Source: Camellia lanceoleosa (lineage: Eukaryota > Streptophyta > Magnoliopsida > Ericales > Theaceae). Taken from it: DNA of 64,000 nt. Location: contig CM045762.1 in the NCBI GenBank assembly GCA_025200525.1, forward strand, positions 83,977,893-84,041,892, in the 5' to 3' direction. Below, in pieces: positions 12,728-24,884 of this stretch (position 1 is the first letter of the stretch; the number at the start of each line of letters is the position of its first letter). Under the pieces are notes generated by a model. That model saw only the letters and a program-made list of their open reading frames with translations. It searched no databases and was not told the DNA's origin. Both the position numbers and the translations under genes were made by a program.

Positions 12728-14831
12728 TCATCAATCCAAACCTCAGCTCAAAGTATATATTTTCTTTTTCAAATTTTGTTTTTTTATTTTATTTTGAGTC
12801 TTGTCTGAGTGTTGCATGATCCACTCTGGCCTCGAATGTAAATATATATATATGTTTTTTTTTTTTTTTTTTTTTTGAGATTTGACTGTCTTTTTGCTTG
12901 TAATTGGACTGGAGCTCAAACGAATTCATTTTTGGACCTTATTTTAATAATTTCAAAGGTTCTTATTTTAAAATTTAGTGAGCATATTATGATTGTTAAA
13001 AATCAATTCGATTGGATAAGAAAAATCAAGTATTCAAATCAATTTTATATGAATTATTTATTTTCATCTTTTATTTTTTTCATACAAAATTGATCTAAAT
13101 ATAAAATTATCGTTATCTAATTAATTTAATTTTTTTGTATAGACAATATAATTAACAAATTTTAAAATATAAATAATTTAAATCTAATCCAATAGAGAAG
13201 GGGAGAGAAGTCCTGGCTTTTTTTATTTATTTATTTATATTTTTTGGGTCAATAAATAGAAAATAATTACAAATATGATAATTATCTACATCATCAAACA
13301 AGCACCACTAATTTCATAAGGCCAATAATAGGGGATAAATAAATTACTACCAAAAAAAATATATATATATATATATTAAACTCCATTTCATAATAGTAAA
13401 ATTTGAGACTTCACATGTATTATATAACCATTAAGCCTTTGTTTGGGATATAAATTGATTTTTTGGCCTTTTAATTTTTTAATTATTTTAACCTGAAATT
13501 AAAAAGTTTTATTAAGGATGGACTTTTTAATTTTTTTATTTTTGTGAGAGAAAAAATAGAATAATTATGATTTAAATGTGACATTTTATCTTATTAATTT
13601 TTTTATTTTTTTTATTTTTTTTATGACCAAAATAGCCAAAGTAGTTTATGTCAAACATAACCTAAGTCAAATGTCTGGTTGGTCTAAAATGTGAATTTTG
13701 AAAGGAATTTCTAAGCTTCATTTGGTTTTAGATTTTTAGTTTAAAAATAAAATAAAATAAAAAATTGACTAAATAAGTTAATAAGATAAAATGTCACATT
13801 CAAACTATAATCATTACACTTTTTCTTTTACAAAAGTCAAAGAAATAATAAAAAAAAAAAACCAAATCAAATGAGGCTAAGCCCACGTTTGGTTTTCATT
13901 TTAGGACTTAAAAAACACAAAAGCTCCAAATAGGCTACATAAATTAATAAGACAAAATATCACATCCAAATCATAATCGTTATATTTTTTTCTCACAAAA
14001 GCTAAAAAAGCCCAAAAAATCGAAACCAAATGAGATTAAAAAAATCAGGCTAAAAAAATCCCAACACAAAAAAGTTGAATATATTAGTCAATACCAAACG
14101 AATCTTTAAAAAGTCAAACTAAAAAAGTCTCAACACACTTAAAGCCAACTAAAAAAATCAATACAGGCTCATTATTTTTATTTATTATTATTATTATTAT
14201 TATTCGGACAACTACTTTGGTTTTTCAGTTAATAGCAATTAACTTCTTACGTTATTGAACAAATTTGTGGTATTATTTCGTGTTTTCGAAATTAAAGGTA
14301 GAACATTATTTTCCATTGTACCTAAAAAAAGAAAAATAAAAGAAAAGAAATTAGATGTAGAACGCAGAGGAAACTCAAAATAAGACAAAGACGGAAATAT
14401 TGTCGCATCAAACTGTATCAAATTTTTATTTTTTTAAGTTAAATTATGCTAATCTCTATTATGTTTTTAAAAAAATACAATAAGTTTCACAAATTTAACA
14501 TGATATATTGAGTGTTCTTAATATTTTAATTTACATAAATTTAAATTTTATTTTTATCAAAAAATTATTAATAATTTAAATAGAAAAATGATATAAAAAT
14601 GATATATATATATATTTTATATATCAAAATGAGTGTTTTACCTTATTTATTTTTGTGTCTTTACTATCAATATTAATTTCGATCTTTTTAACTTTATTAA
14701 AAAAAAAAAAAAAATCAGTATAATTATATCAAAATTATATATATTTTCTTCAAAACTTATAGAAACACATATAACAATGATTTCATACTTAATACATCAT
14801 ATACATATTCAAATTTAATTCATACTTATAT
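12728..14831. other. Gene-free AT-rich region with a MITE cluster
   Basis: The 3' flank of the wound-induced gene comes first, with a TA run (12842-12853) and a poly-T run (12856-12876), then MITE-like units at 13430-14165. The remainder to 14831 is low-complexity A/T with no recognisable gene. Confidence 0.6.
13430..14165. repeat. Cluster of three or more related short inverted-repeat elements
   Basis: Units at about 13430-13670, 13715-13878 and 13881-14040 (and probably a fourth to 14165) share ends such as CTTCATTTGGTTTTAG or CCCACGTTTGGTTTTC and interior words such as 'AATGTCACATTCAAACTATAATCATTA', either direct or reverse-complemented. They look like one MITE family inserted side by side or into one another. 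No coding capacity. Confidence 0.6.
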
Positions 14832-15950
14832 TGTAGGAATATTTATACGTAGCGGATTAACGAATTCAATCCATACCTGAATATTTCAAATAAGAATAAT
14901 GAACTTGATGAGTGAATTGCTTGCCTCCGAATTACCGATTAAAATCCCAACAGCGGAGTGATACTACAATGCGAGCAACACTCATACAATTCATAGTACA
15001 AAGACTTGTGTTTAGTTGTTTAATAGTGGAGATTGAAAAGCACTCAAGAATTTTACCCACATAATATTATGTTTTGCTTTACCAACTTCCACTATAATGA
15101 TCAATATATAGAGAGATAGTAACCACACATCCTTATCCCAGATAAGATGGGATGGTAAGCTTTAAATTCAAATTTAAATTCAAATGAGTCTCACATAGGT
15201 CATGGGTTATGTCACCATGGACGTCCGAACCCGAGTTTGAAACCCGACCAGTTTTCCAACACTTATAATCATATCAAGTTACAAGTGGTGCAAATAAATA
15301 AAATAAAAATTTTCAAAATTAAAATTAACAATTTATCTGTGACATATTGATCACATATAATAATGTATAACATGTAAATCATGCCTTGTATATATATAGA
15401 GATTTTGTTCATGCTCATTATGAGATTGCGTAGTATATAGTTTAATTAATTTCAAACAAACAAATTTTTTATTCGGATCTTTACGTAAGAAATATGCATC
15501 ATACTATTACTGGTGTGTGGCATCATACTATTACTAGTGTGTGGCAAGCTTGAAGTGAAGTGAGAATGTCATTACACTTAAAAAAATCATAGAAAATATT
15601 TAGAATTGTAATAATTTACGACAAGTAAATAAGAAAAATGAGTAGGTCTTAATGGTAGGCGACTTATAAGCTTAGATATGTCCTTAACGCGCTGAACTTG
15701 GGGTGATTGTTGTGATTTATGCACAACGGTCACTAACTTTATCATCCGTTTTGTGACGAGTTTGGTGTTATAATATATGACAAGTAAACAGTTGTTTAAC
15801 CTGTTTTATGTTTCTTGTGAATGGTTACTGATTTTATCATCAGTGGTTGACAACCAATTGGGATAGGAACTAACTGATGAAACTCATAATCTTTCTTATT
15901 GAATAAGCAAACCATTACAATCAATATATATTGAATACAATATCATAACA
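14832..15950 (-). repeat. LTR of copia element A (3' LTR, minus orientation)
   Basis: 1119 bp, starting TGTAGGAATA and ending ATAACA on the plus strand. It pairs with the LTR at 28588-30039, sharing most of its length with many scattered, mostly transition, differences. It follows the decayed copia pol (16625-18255) on the minus strand, so it is the 3' LTR. A candidate purine tract (GAGATGAGGAAT on the minus strand, near 15967) lies a little inside the boundary chosen here, so the true LTR edge may be about 16 bases further right. Confidence 0.8.
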
Positions 15951-16624
15951 AAGTAGCAAAACATCAATTCCTCATCTCATGACATAGTCCAAGATCTCAA
16001 AGGGCACAAAGTAAGGTCATTGTAAAATGGCCTTTAGGACTCACATGGTGAGGAAATAAAGGTCTATTCTCTCTCCTCACTAACTGGTCGGTAAGCACAT
16101 GTAGTATGAACGCATGCTACGATAGAATAACTCTTCCAAAGAGCAATGTTAGACTCTATACACCATTCAGATCTTAGTCTAATCACTTCTAAGCGCACAA
16201 GGCGCTTCAAGTGCCTAACCCGAATTCTCTTTCCAAAGCGTCAAATGAGATCTCGCATTTGGCTATACATAACAGGCACACTATGGGCTATGTGGGTACT
16301 ACTTTCCATGGTTGATCCTTAATAGGACCTCATCTTTGCTCCAACCAAGGCGACATAAAATAGTGGATGACTTTGAGCTCCTTTTAGCTCCAATCTATAA
16401 ACCACCAATCTCATATTTGCTTGCTGTCAAGCGCCAAGGGTGATTGCTCGTATGAATGAGCCAATCTCACCTGCTAATATCTACTGTATTTATTTTGTGT
16501 ACTAACTCACAAACCATATCAATTAGCAGTAAACATACATGTAAAAACAAATATGAATACTAATGATATAAATATCCCATAAAGTCAAATGCATAAATCA
16601 ATTGTTCAACTGAAACCATATAAA
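15951..16624 (-). mobile_element. Untranslated 3' part of copia element A
   Basis: This lies between the end of pol (stop near 16625) and the 3' LTR. No ORF is seen. It belongs to the element by position. Confidence 0.6.
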
Positions 16625-17124
16625 TCACCACCTACAAAGACCTATAGCCCCAACATGAGTAATATAAATATCTCTAGCAATAGGCTTAGTTAAAGGGTCT
16701 ACAACCATGCGACTTGTAGGAATGTGCTCCAGAATCACCTCATTTTATGCTACGTCTTTGATGAAGTTGAACATCACATCAATATGTTGGTTCTACCGTG
16801 GTACTTAGGATCTTTAGCATAAGCAAGTGCAGCTATGCTGTCACAATGAATAGTCACTGGGTCTGAAGTACGTGTAATAACATCCAAATCCTGTAAGAAC
16901 CATTTCAACCAAACGGCCTCTTAAATAGCAGAAGAACAAGCCACAAACTCTGCCTCCATCGTCAATAAGGAAACACAGGATTGCTTCTTACTACTCCAAG
17001 ATATAGCACCATTGCTGAGCAAAAAGGGATATCTTGAAGTAGACTTGCGCTCGTCCAAGTCTCCACCCCAATCAGCATCACAATAGCCAACCAAATGTAG
17101 ATCAGAACTTTGGTAGCACATCAC
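16625..17124 (-). pseudogene. Copia element A: RNase H domain, broken
   Basis: The minus-strand reading gives a typical copia RNase H: GYCDADWGGD, RKSTS, ISWSSKKQ and TMEAEF with the expected acidic residues (D, E, then D in HCDS). It is followed by the family's C-terminal signature around DPLTKPI and a last reading ..GLCRW-stop. The frame shifts and stops several times after about 16921. RNase H removes the RNA strand during reverse transcription; this copy cannot work. Confidence 0.85.
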
Positions 17125-17279
17125 GTAATCTGTAGTCCCCTTAAGATATCGCAGTATTCTTTTGGCCGCTTTCCAATGAGCTGGTCCTAGATTGCATTGA
17201 TTAACGATTCAGTAATCCAACTGCATAACAGATGTCTAGTCGTGTACACATCATAGCATAAATTAAGCTTCCAAAAACA

Positions 17280-18255
17280 TTAGAATAGGATACACGGGGC
17301 CATCTCTCTTTTCTCTTCTGGAGTCTTTGGACCCATATCAAGGTTTAGGCTCTCGCCTTTCACAATTGGAGTGTCAATGGGTTTGTAACTTTGCATCCGG
17401 AATCGCTTTAGGATATTCTTAATATAAATCTCTTGAGACAAACTAAGAAGTCTCCTCGAGCGATTTGTATGGATCTTAACTCCAAGCATGTAGCTTGCAT
17501 TACCTATGTCCTTTATCTTAAAAGTAGAGGACAACCACGCTTTAGAGGCGACAATCATTTCCATGTTGTTCCCAGCCAACAGCATGTCATCCACAAATAA
17601 TAACAATATGAGAAAAGTATCCTTGTAACGCTTAACATACACACAATGATCTTCATCATTCATTGTAAACCCTTTGGAAATAATGGCTCGATGAAATCTC
17701 AAATTTCACTATTTGGATGATTGCTTTAGGCCATAAATAGATCGCTGAAACTTGCAAACTTTAAGCTCCTAACCCACTACCACAAAGCCCTCTCGTTGAT
17801 CTATATAAATCTTTTCATCCAATTCTCTATTGAGAAATGCAGTCTTAATGTTCATCTGATATAGCTCCAAGTCCAATTGAGCTACTATGGCCAGAATAAG
17901 GCGAATAAAGGCAAACCTCATAATAGCTGAGAAGGTTTCCTCATAGTCCACACCTTCCAATTGGGTGTAACCATTTGCCACTAGGTGAGCCTTATCTCTA
18001 TGGAACCATTCGTCTTATGCTTGATTTTAAGAACCCATTTGTTCCCAATAGTTTTCCGCCATGGTGGCAAATCAACCAAGTCCCAGACACGATTTTTCTT
18101 CATAAACTCCATCTGCTCATTCATTGCAACATTCTATTCTTTAATAGCAAGAGATGAGAAAGCCTCCTTAAGATTCTTAGGCTTCATCTCATCATTCAAA
18201 ACAATCATGAATGCTTCCCTTTCAATCTCAAAATGACGATGGGGAATGGCTCCAC
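17280..18255 (-). pseudogene. Copia element A: reverse transcriptase domain, broken
   Basis: From right to left the minus strand reads the usual RT order: the N-terminal W-x-L-V-D-L-P box, GNKWVLKIKHK, LVANGYTQLEGVDYEETFSA, and the active-site motif LLLFVDDMLLAG (Phe replaces the common Tyr of YVDD; both Asp kept) near 17580-17615. Stops and frame changes divide it, for example at 17703 and 17982. The 5' side ends at the insertion point of the solo LTR (target duplication GTCTG at 18256-18260), and the rest of pol resumes at 21806. Confidence 0.88.
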
Positions 18256-18970
18256 GTCTGTGTCAAGACCCAAACTCGCCCCTATAGGTTTAGTATCGTA
18301 ACCGGCCAGTAATCTTGGGATTACCGAAGGCCTCTGAGACAGATTAACATAACACAGGGGCTAGCAGAAGCAAATAACAAAAATATAATGTCCATTGAGC
18401 TGTGCAGATTTATATGAGATAGAAAATTTTAAACTTGTTGTATACATACTTACACATCATTCTTATGTCATCATATATATACAAATTCGACAAAAAAGGA
18501 CTTAACCCTATTTACAAAATAAACAAGGACTCGTTTAATCAAACAATAAAACAAAACTTAAGTTTTAATCACATAGCCATAACCACTTGACATATCTGGA
18601 ACCTCCACTAGAGGCACATAGATTGGCTGACAAAAACAAATACTAGGCAGACGCCTCTATGTCTAGTCACACACTTGATCACCTACATACATAAACAATA
18701 CAGAGAGCTGGAGCCCAGTGAATAATAACAGAGTAAAGATTTTAATGAATGATGTCCATAACAGATTTGGAAAACAGAGTTCGGATTAGAAACATATTCA
18801 TATTCTTATTCAGAGTTCAGAAGCATGTACTTATTCAATTTCACTGATGATCATACGTAGTGCATCCATTAGCGCTAATAGATCAAATACAGAGCATTAA
18901 GGGTCATTCTTGACCAGTTCCATAAAGGAACCTCCGGTACAGGGAACAGATAACATACTTAAGCCACAGT

Positions 18971-19085
18971 ATTGTTACCCTCGGGCGAGGGCCATGAGAC
19001 CACGGTATTATTGCCCCTGGGGAAGGGCCTTGTGCTCATAGACCATAGTGTTGTTACTCTCGGGCAAGGGCCATGTGCTAAGGAT
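18971..19085. repeat. Three-unit minisatellite inside the solo LTR
   Basis: Three tandem units of about 50 bp, each with a T-G-T-T-A-C/T-C-C-type lead followed by a near-palindrome such as CCTCGGGCGAGG, CCCCTGGGGAAGG or CTCTCGGGCAAGG and then GCCATG/GCCTTG. The related LTR at 61912 has two units in the opposite orientation (63450-63535). The copy at 2212 has a different sequence at that place. Confidence 0.75.
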
Positions 19086-19643
19086 GCCACGAATACTTTT
19101 CAATACATGGACAATCATTCATTGATACAAAACATAGCATTTCAAGAAAACAGTTCATTTCTTGTCATATCATATAGGAAAATACTTAAATGTGAACATT
19201 GCTTTACAAAATCATTACTTACAGATAGCTACAAAAGTAGATCAGACAAATTAGGCAGACAATAGTGCGTGACCAACACAAACACACAACATATGCACAT
19301 TGAAATATAATATTACTTCCTTGATTAAACTTGACTTCTCTTGTCTTCTGTCTAAATAATTTGAAGGTCTACTTATTCTTTCTTTATTCAAATGAATTGG
19401 GTTCTCATTTCACATATTCTTTCATTACGAAATCATTCTTTTCTAAATAAACCAATTTCTTACTTGACTTCTTAATCAATTACTACTAAGTCAATGACTT
19501 ATTCTTTAATCAACTAATTAATGTTGATTGTTAGCTTCTTAATCTTTATTGAGCCATAAATCATGTCTAGAATGCTTGGGAAGAGATGAGAATGAAAATA
19601 TGAACAAAGTGTGATTTTTCAAAACATGTTGAAAATAGTTGTT

Positions 19644-19731
19644 CGCTCGAGCGAACCTTTAGTCGCTCGTCACTCGAGTGGTCTGTAAAAGACTGCAAAA
19701 GTACTAGAAGCCTTCAATGTGCACTCGAGCG
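19644..19731. promoter_or_regulatory. CTCGAG palindromes in solo LTR
   Basis: CGCTCGAGCG at 19644-19653 is followed after exactly 10 bp by CGCTCG, which then runs into CACTCGAGTG (19671-19680). A further CACTCGAGCG lies at 19722-19731. This is a decayed version of the paired arrangement described at 4279-4379. Confidence 0.6.
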
Positions 19732-20945
19732 GTTTATAAAATTGTAGAATTCTAAATTTCTCAAAAATAGCTTCCCCGTGCATTTTCAATCTTTAAGCCC
19801 ATACTAATCTTGATTAAAACTTTGAAAATACTTTAGAAAACATAAACACTTAATTATTTATAAATTATTTGCTCAAAATTTTGAAACACAATATTTAATT
19901 CAAAACCCATGAAGCCATGATGCTAAAATTCATTTTCAAAATCAAATGCATAATAAAATTACATATAATTTACGGAGCTTAGTTTAATTACAACTTCCAA
20001 AATCAAATCCCAAATAATTAATTTCTAATTAAACTTCATAAACTTGGTCTTAGCTCCAATTCTTCATTTTCTAGTCAATTTTCCTAGCAAACATTGCATA
20101 TATGTAATTCTAATAAAACTAACTAATTTAATATATTCCAAAACATGTTTAAATTAAATAAAACTCTTAAATTACATTACATGCATGGATTAGAGATTAA
20201 AATCAAACCTAAAAAATTTAATATATTCCCAAAACATGTTTAAATTAAATAAAACTCTTAAATTACATTACATGCATGGATCAGAGATTAAAATCAAACC
20301 AATTTTTAGGTTTCAAAACAAAAATCAAAATCTCATTTAACTCTATGATTAAACCCTTTTCATGAACTCAGTATTTTCAAAACTTGTTCTTCAAAATCAA
20401 ATGCATAATAAACTTGCACGGCTCAAATCCTTTCAAAATTTATAGTGCATGCAAATATACATCTCATATATATCAAGGTTTCCAAACCCAAACTCAATTT
20501 GAAGAATTCTTATAATTATTTCCATAACCATAACATGTATGTAACCCATTTTATGTTCAAAACCCAATTTATTTCTAATTCCATGAATATAATCTCAAAT
20601 CCTTCTCAATATCAAATATTATAAGATGATTCTACAAAATTAAACCAAAAAGAATTAATTTTCTAAATTAATTTCCATACCTATGAATCTAACTTAATTT
20701 CTTACTTAAAACCTCATTTCTTGCAAAACCCATAAGATTGGTTCCATAGCTTTCTTAATTTTAGCTTTTAACTAAATTATCTACAAGAATTAAGACAAAT
20801 ATTTACCTCAAGTTGTTGAATTCTTGAGCCTTATTCCTAATGTTTCACTTTCTCTCACTTCCTCTCTTTTTCCTTTAGTTCATCTCTTGAGCTAGCTTCA
20901 AAAATTTTTGGCAACATGGGTTCTTCTTGTTCACAAATAATTGAG

Positions 20946-20973
20946 CTCTCTCTCTCTCTCTCTCTCTCTCTCT
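20946..20973. repeat. (CT)14 microsatellite in LTR
   Basis: Uninterrupted CT repeat. It is the reverse-strand equivalent of the (GA)12 at 3065-3088 in the sister LTR. Confidence 0.95.
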
Positions 20974-21810
20974 GGGTTCTTCCTTTCTCTAGAGTTTTCT
21001 CAGCATATATCAAATAAATGCTTACCCAAACACTCTTGAACTCATTAGATGTACACACACACACCTCTTGGTAGTAGAACACGTATACACACTTGCACTT
21101 TCTAGACAATTCTATAATTGACTCATAAATAGAATTAACTTAATACATAATTACTCATTAGCTTAATTAAACACAACTTAATCTTGATTATTCATAATTA
21201 GTACATAACTTAAATAATCATAACTAATCTCACATAATTTAATTAGCCTAATTTGACTTCCATTAGAGCCCAATTAATTATATTTAATTTTATCATTTTG
21301 AATCAGATTTTTAATCAAACTCTCAAAAGACCCCAAATATTAAATTAAACATATTTCCATCTTGAATTTTGGTTTCTTAAATCATTAAGGTTTTTAATTT
21401 CAGATCAAACTCAAGATTTCTGTCAACAAATTACATATTCAACTGAACACCTCATAAATAAATTTAACTCATAATAATCTTAATTCTCAATCCTCATAAT
21501 TTAATTAACTCTAATTCGGACTCAATTAACCAAATCTCAATGTTGTAAATTTGAATCGAATATTTAATTAAACTCCCATATGGTTTGATACTCGAAATTA
21601 AAATAATTTAATTCACCATATGTACTCTCTTGAGTCATTTAGGTTTTCAATTTTCAATTCCAAAATAAATCCTTAATAGAATCATATACGAATTAGTCTC
21701 CATAATTTTCATAAATCCCATATTAAATTAGAATAATTGGCAATTAAAATTCAAATCTCCTTAATTAATTAAGTACTAATTATTATACGTCGTGGGGTCG
21801 TCACAGTCTG

Positions 21811-22772
21811 CTTCTACGCAGTTGAGGATCTTGACAATCATCTTCCATTGGATCCAATCCATGGATAGAAAAATCGCTCCCACTGTCCTTAGGAGCTTGA
21901 GGAATTTCTTTCTCATTCTCTACCAAGATATTAGGTGCGCCATCTTGTAGATCCTCCATCTGATAGAGATTCATATCTGTAGTTACTTCACATCTACTAG
22001 GGAAATCCTCCTCTAGGAAATCCACATCTCATGACTCAATTTCAGTCACACTTCCATCCGGTTGCTCCCCAACGAATACATAACCCTTAGAATTCTTACT
22101 ATAGGGAATGAAGATACTCTTCTTTCCTCCAGGGCCCAACTTTATAAACTTATGAGAAGCTTTGTATATGTAACCCGCTGACCCCCACGGACACAAATTG
22201 CCCAAATCAGGCTGTTTGCTAGTCCACATCTCATATGGGGTGGAAGGTACTGATTTTGGGGGCACACGATTAAGGATATAGGCCGCCGTCAATAAGGCAT
22301 CTTCCCAATAGGAAATGTAAAGATTAGCTTGCATCATCATCGATCTAACCATGTCTAGCAATGTGTAATTCCTTCGCTCCGTTACATCATTTCGTTGCGG
22401 AGTGCCAAGAATTATTAATTGCCTAATAATCCCTTTTTCTTCACAAAGCATTTTGAATTGCTCAGATAGATACTCGAGCTCATGATCAGCCCTTAGAGCC
22501 TTAATGCTCTTGTCCAATTGATTCTCAACCTCATGAACATACTGTCTAAAGCAATCCAATGCTTTTGACTTGTGAGAAATCAAATAGACATAGCCGTAGC
22601 ATGTACAATCATATATAAATGTGATGAAATAAGGGGCTCCATGCTTTGCCCTCACATCCATTGGCCCACAAATGTCTGAATGAATAAGTTGTAATGAGAT
22701 AGATGCCCTTTTGGCTTTCCTAAATGGTTTTCTTGTTGATTTTCCAACAAGACAGTGCTCACATGTGGGCAA
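21811..22772 (-). pseudogene. Copia element A: integrase domain
   Basis: A long open stretch (22029-22772) encodes the integrase core: HSDICGPM (first Asp), KALRADHELEYLS (second Asp; the usual R-G-G is changed) and TPQRNDV-TERRN-TLLDMVRSMM (catalytic Glu). All three acidic residues of the D-D-E core are still present. A CEHCLVGK segment upstream fits the zinc-binding region. The reading continues after a stop (22026) to the solo LTR insertion point at 21805. Integrase inserts the cDNA copy into the host genome. The domain is the best preserved part of this element, but the surrounding frame is broken. Confidence 0.88.
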
Positions 22773-22856
22773 AGTGACTCTAGTGAGTGGGCCTAGAAGG
22801 CCTCATCTACCCAATCTAGTCATTCTGTCTTCCGCAATGTGACCTAATCTAGCATG

Positions 22857-23129
22857 CTATCTCATAGAATTATTATCACAAACAGATACAATACAAGAAA
22901 CAGAGCCATTGGCATTATTATCAAAACTAGAATCATCTACATCTAAAATTAATAAATCGTTTGCAAGATAACCATAACCATAAAAAAATGTACACAAATA
23001 AATGTTGATATTTTTATTCTCAAAACGAGAGCTAAAGCCTAGGCTCATCATGCTAACAACTGAAACTAAGTTTCGCCGAACATTTTGAGTATAAAGAACA
23101 TCATGAAGATACAGGGTGCGCCATGTCAC
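22857..23129 (-). pseudogene. Copia element A: pre-integrase region
   Basis: The minus-strand reading L-H-D-V-L-Y-x-x-N-V-R-R-N-L-V-S-V matches the usual copia segment (LxDVLYVPxLRKNLLSV) between protease and integrase. It is separated from its neighbours by stops. Confidence 0.75.
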
Positions 23130-23592
23130 ATCTCAAGTTTGTATATGCCAATGCCAAACACATCCACACTGGACTCATTCCCTATGTAAACTTTTTTGCT
23201 TCCAGCAAGCACAAGACGATAATCCACGAACCCTACTCTGCTTCTTGTAATATGGTCCATTGCTCCTAAGTCCACAACCCACAAATGAAAAGAATGAGCA
23301 ATTAATGCTTGATTAGATACAAAACATTTAATGCGATAACATAAATAATGGAGTACTTTCTTCTGCTCAAGACAATTCCAAGCGAAGTGTGCTCTCTTGT
23401 TATAGTTAAAGCACATCACTATAGCATTTACTTTCTTGCCATCTCTCTCGTCCTTGCACTTAAAAGCTTTAGCGCCACTGGGCTTCAGTGCAGCAGCTCC
23501 TAGTTTCATAAAAGCGCTTGGCTTTTCCAAAAAGGCAACACCAAACTTTTGTTTGAGAGCTTCCCACAGATGAAATGTAGTTGGTTTACATA
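23126..23592 (-). pseudogene. Copia element A: Gag zinc knuckle and protease start, mutated
   Basis: Minus strand. HLWEALKQKFG (Gag C-terminal region) is followed by a zinc-knuckle-like CFNYNKRAHFAWNC, in which the second cysteine of CX2C has become Tyr. Next comes the protease motif WVVDLGAMDHIT, where the catalytic D-S/T-G-A has become D-L-G-A. Both changes would inactivate the proteins. The 5' part of gag lies beyond the solo LTR (26764-27045), and the two pieces join in frame if that LTR and one copy of its target duplication are removed. Confidence 0.85.
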
Positions 23593-23783
23593 CAAACTGT
23601 AATACTTGTATTCTTTAATCTATTGGATGGTGTATTTAATTCCTTTATTTTCTTTTTGGGAGTCTTTGGGGTTGTTGTGTCTTGGTTTTGGAGGAGTATA
23701 ATTCGATTTAAACATGTTGGATTGTTCTTTCACGCTTGTTTACGTTGAAAAGTTGGTTGGAAACTTAGAAATCTTGTTCTGGG

Positions 23784-24009
23784 GTCGACACCAATCTTGG
23801 TGGTGTCAACACTTGCCTTTTCTTGTTAGCCTTTAGGGTCGACACCAGTTTGAGAGGTGTCAACCGTTGTCTATTGTTGAATCTAGGGTTTGCTTGCTGG
23901 AATTTAGTGTCGACACTAGTTTGGGAGGTGTCAACACCTTGTCCTCTGCATACACTAGTGTCTTAACTTTTCTTGCTGAAAGGTCAACACCTCTATCTGA
24001 AGGGTCGAC
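23784..24009. promoter_or_regulatory. Four GTCGACACC-N9-GGTGTCAAC dyads
   Basis: Units at 23784-23810, 23838-23864, 23909-23935 and 23983-24009. Each is a 9-bp arm, exactly 9 bases, and the inverted arm (a few mismatches in units 3 and 4). They end about 115 bp before the TATA box of the LTR, so they may be an enhancer-like array. The function is inferred. Confidence 0.7.
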
Positions 24010-24122
24010 CCCTGTGTGTAATTTTTAGATTTCTGGGCCGATTTGGGCCCTACTTTTTGGGGGTTTTTGACTTGCTCTTTTCATTTGACTTTGGGGCTAT
24101 TGTTCTATTATTACCTTGCTAC

Positions 24123-24130
24123 TATAAATA
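24123..24130 (+). promoter_or_regulatory. TATA box of solo LTR
   Basis: TATAAATA, followed about 30-60 bp later by a CT-rich leader (24150-24215). This is a plausible core promoter of the LTR. Confidence 0.6.
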
Positions 24131-24884
24131 GGCTCCAAACACTTAGTCATTTCACTTTTCCTTCTCTTTTCTCTCTCTTTACCGTGAGTTCTCTTCTCTC
24201 TCTCTAAACTCAAACTTTTTCGTTTAGATCTTTAGATCTACTCACCTAGAGTGATCTTTTCAACTTGGTCCTTTGAGAAAGATTCTAGATCTCGTCAAGG
24301 GCTTCCTTTTGATCTAAGAGTTTCGTGGTTTCATCGCTAGTAATTTTTGGGCTGCCATCTCTTTGCTTCAAGAGGTACGAGTTTTTAGTTCTTCTTCAAT
24401 ACCCTCATTCATAGATAGATTTGTGGTATTTTCTTTATATAAATACAAAGTTCATATTTTTTATGCAAATTGTGATTAATCATGAGATTGGGGGTTAGGG
24501 TTTGAAGAGTTGGGGTTTACTTGTTGGGTTATGGTTTTGGGTCATGAGTTTGGGTGTAAAAATAATAGAAGGGTTGGAATAAAACGTGTTTTGGGAAAAA
24601 GCTTTAATTTCTTTTAAAAACCCTAGTTTGGTCCATGAAGATAGATGATGGTTCTGCTTAAATTGAAAGTAGTATCATGAAGTTGAGGTGTTAAATTACA
24701 CATGTATAAGTTGAATTAAAATTTTAAAGAGTTTGAAAATTTATATATACGTTGCGATTGAACTCTTAATGTTGATATTTTAAATTATATTATAATGTGA
24801 AACCAAACTTGGGGGAAATAAATTACTAGTGGTATGGATGATATGAGTTTTGTGATAAAATGATGATGTGGAGGTTTAGGAGTT

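Larger units (their letters stand above)
18261..21805 (-). mobile_element. Solo LTR of family 1 with perfect 5-bp target duplication
   Basis: 3545 bp. On the plus strand it begins TGTCAAGACC and ends GGTCGTCACA, the inverted version of the LTR at 2212-5820. It is flanked by GTCTG at 18256-18260 and at 21806-21810. There is no internal region, so two LTRs have recombined into one. It splits the pol of copia element A between the integrase and RT coding parts. It contains a (CT)14 tract (20946-20973), CTCGAG palindromes (19644-19731) and a three-unit minisatellite (18971-19085). ORFs inside it are incidental. Confidence 0.92.
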
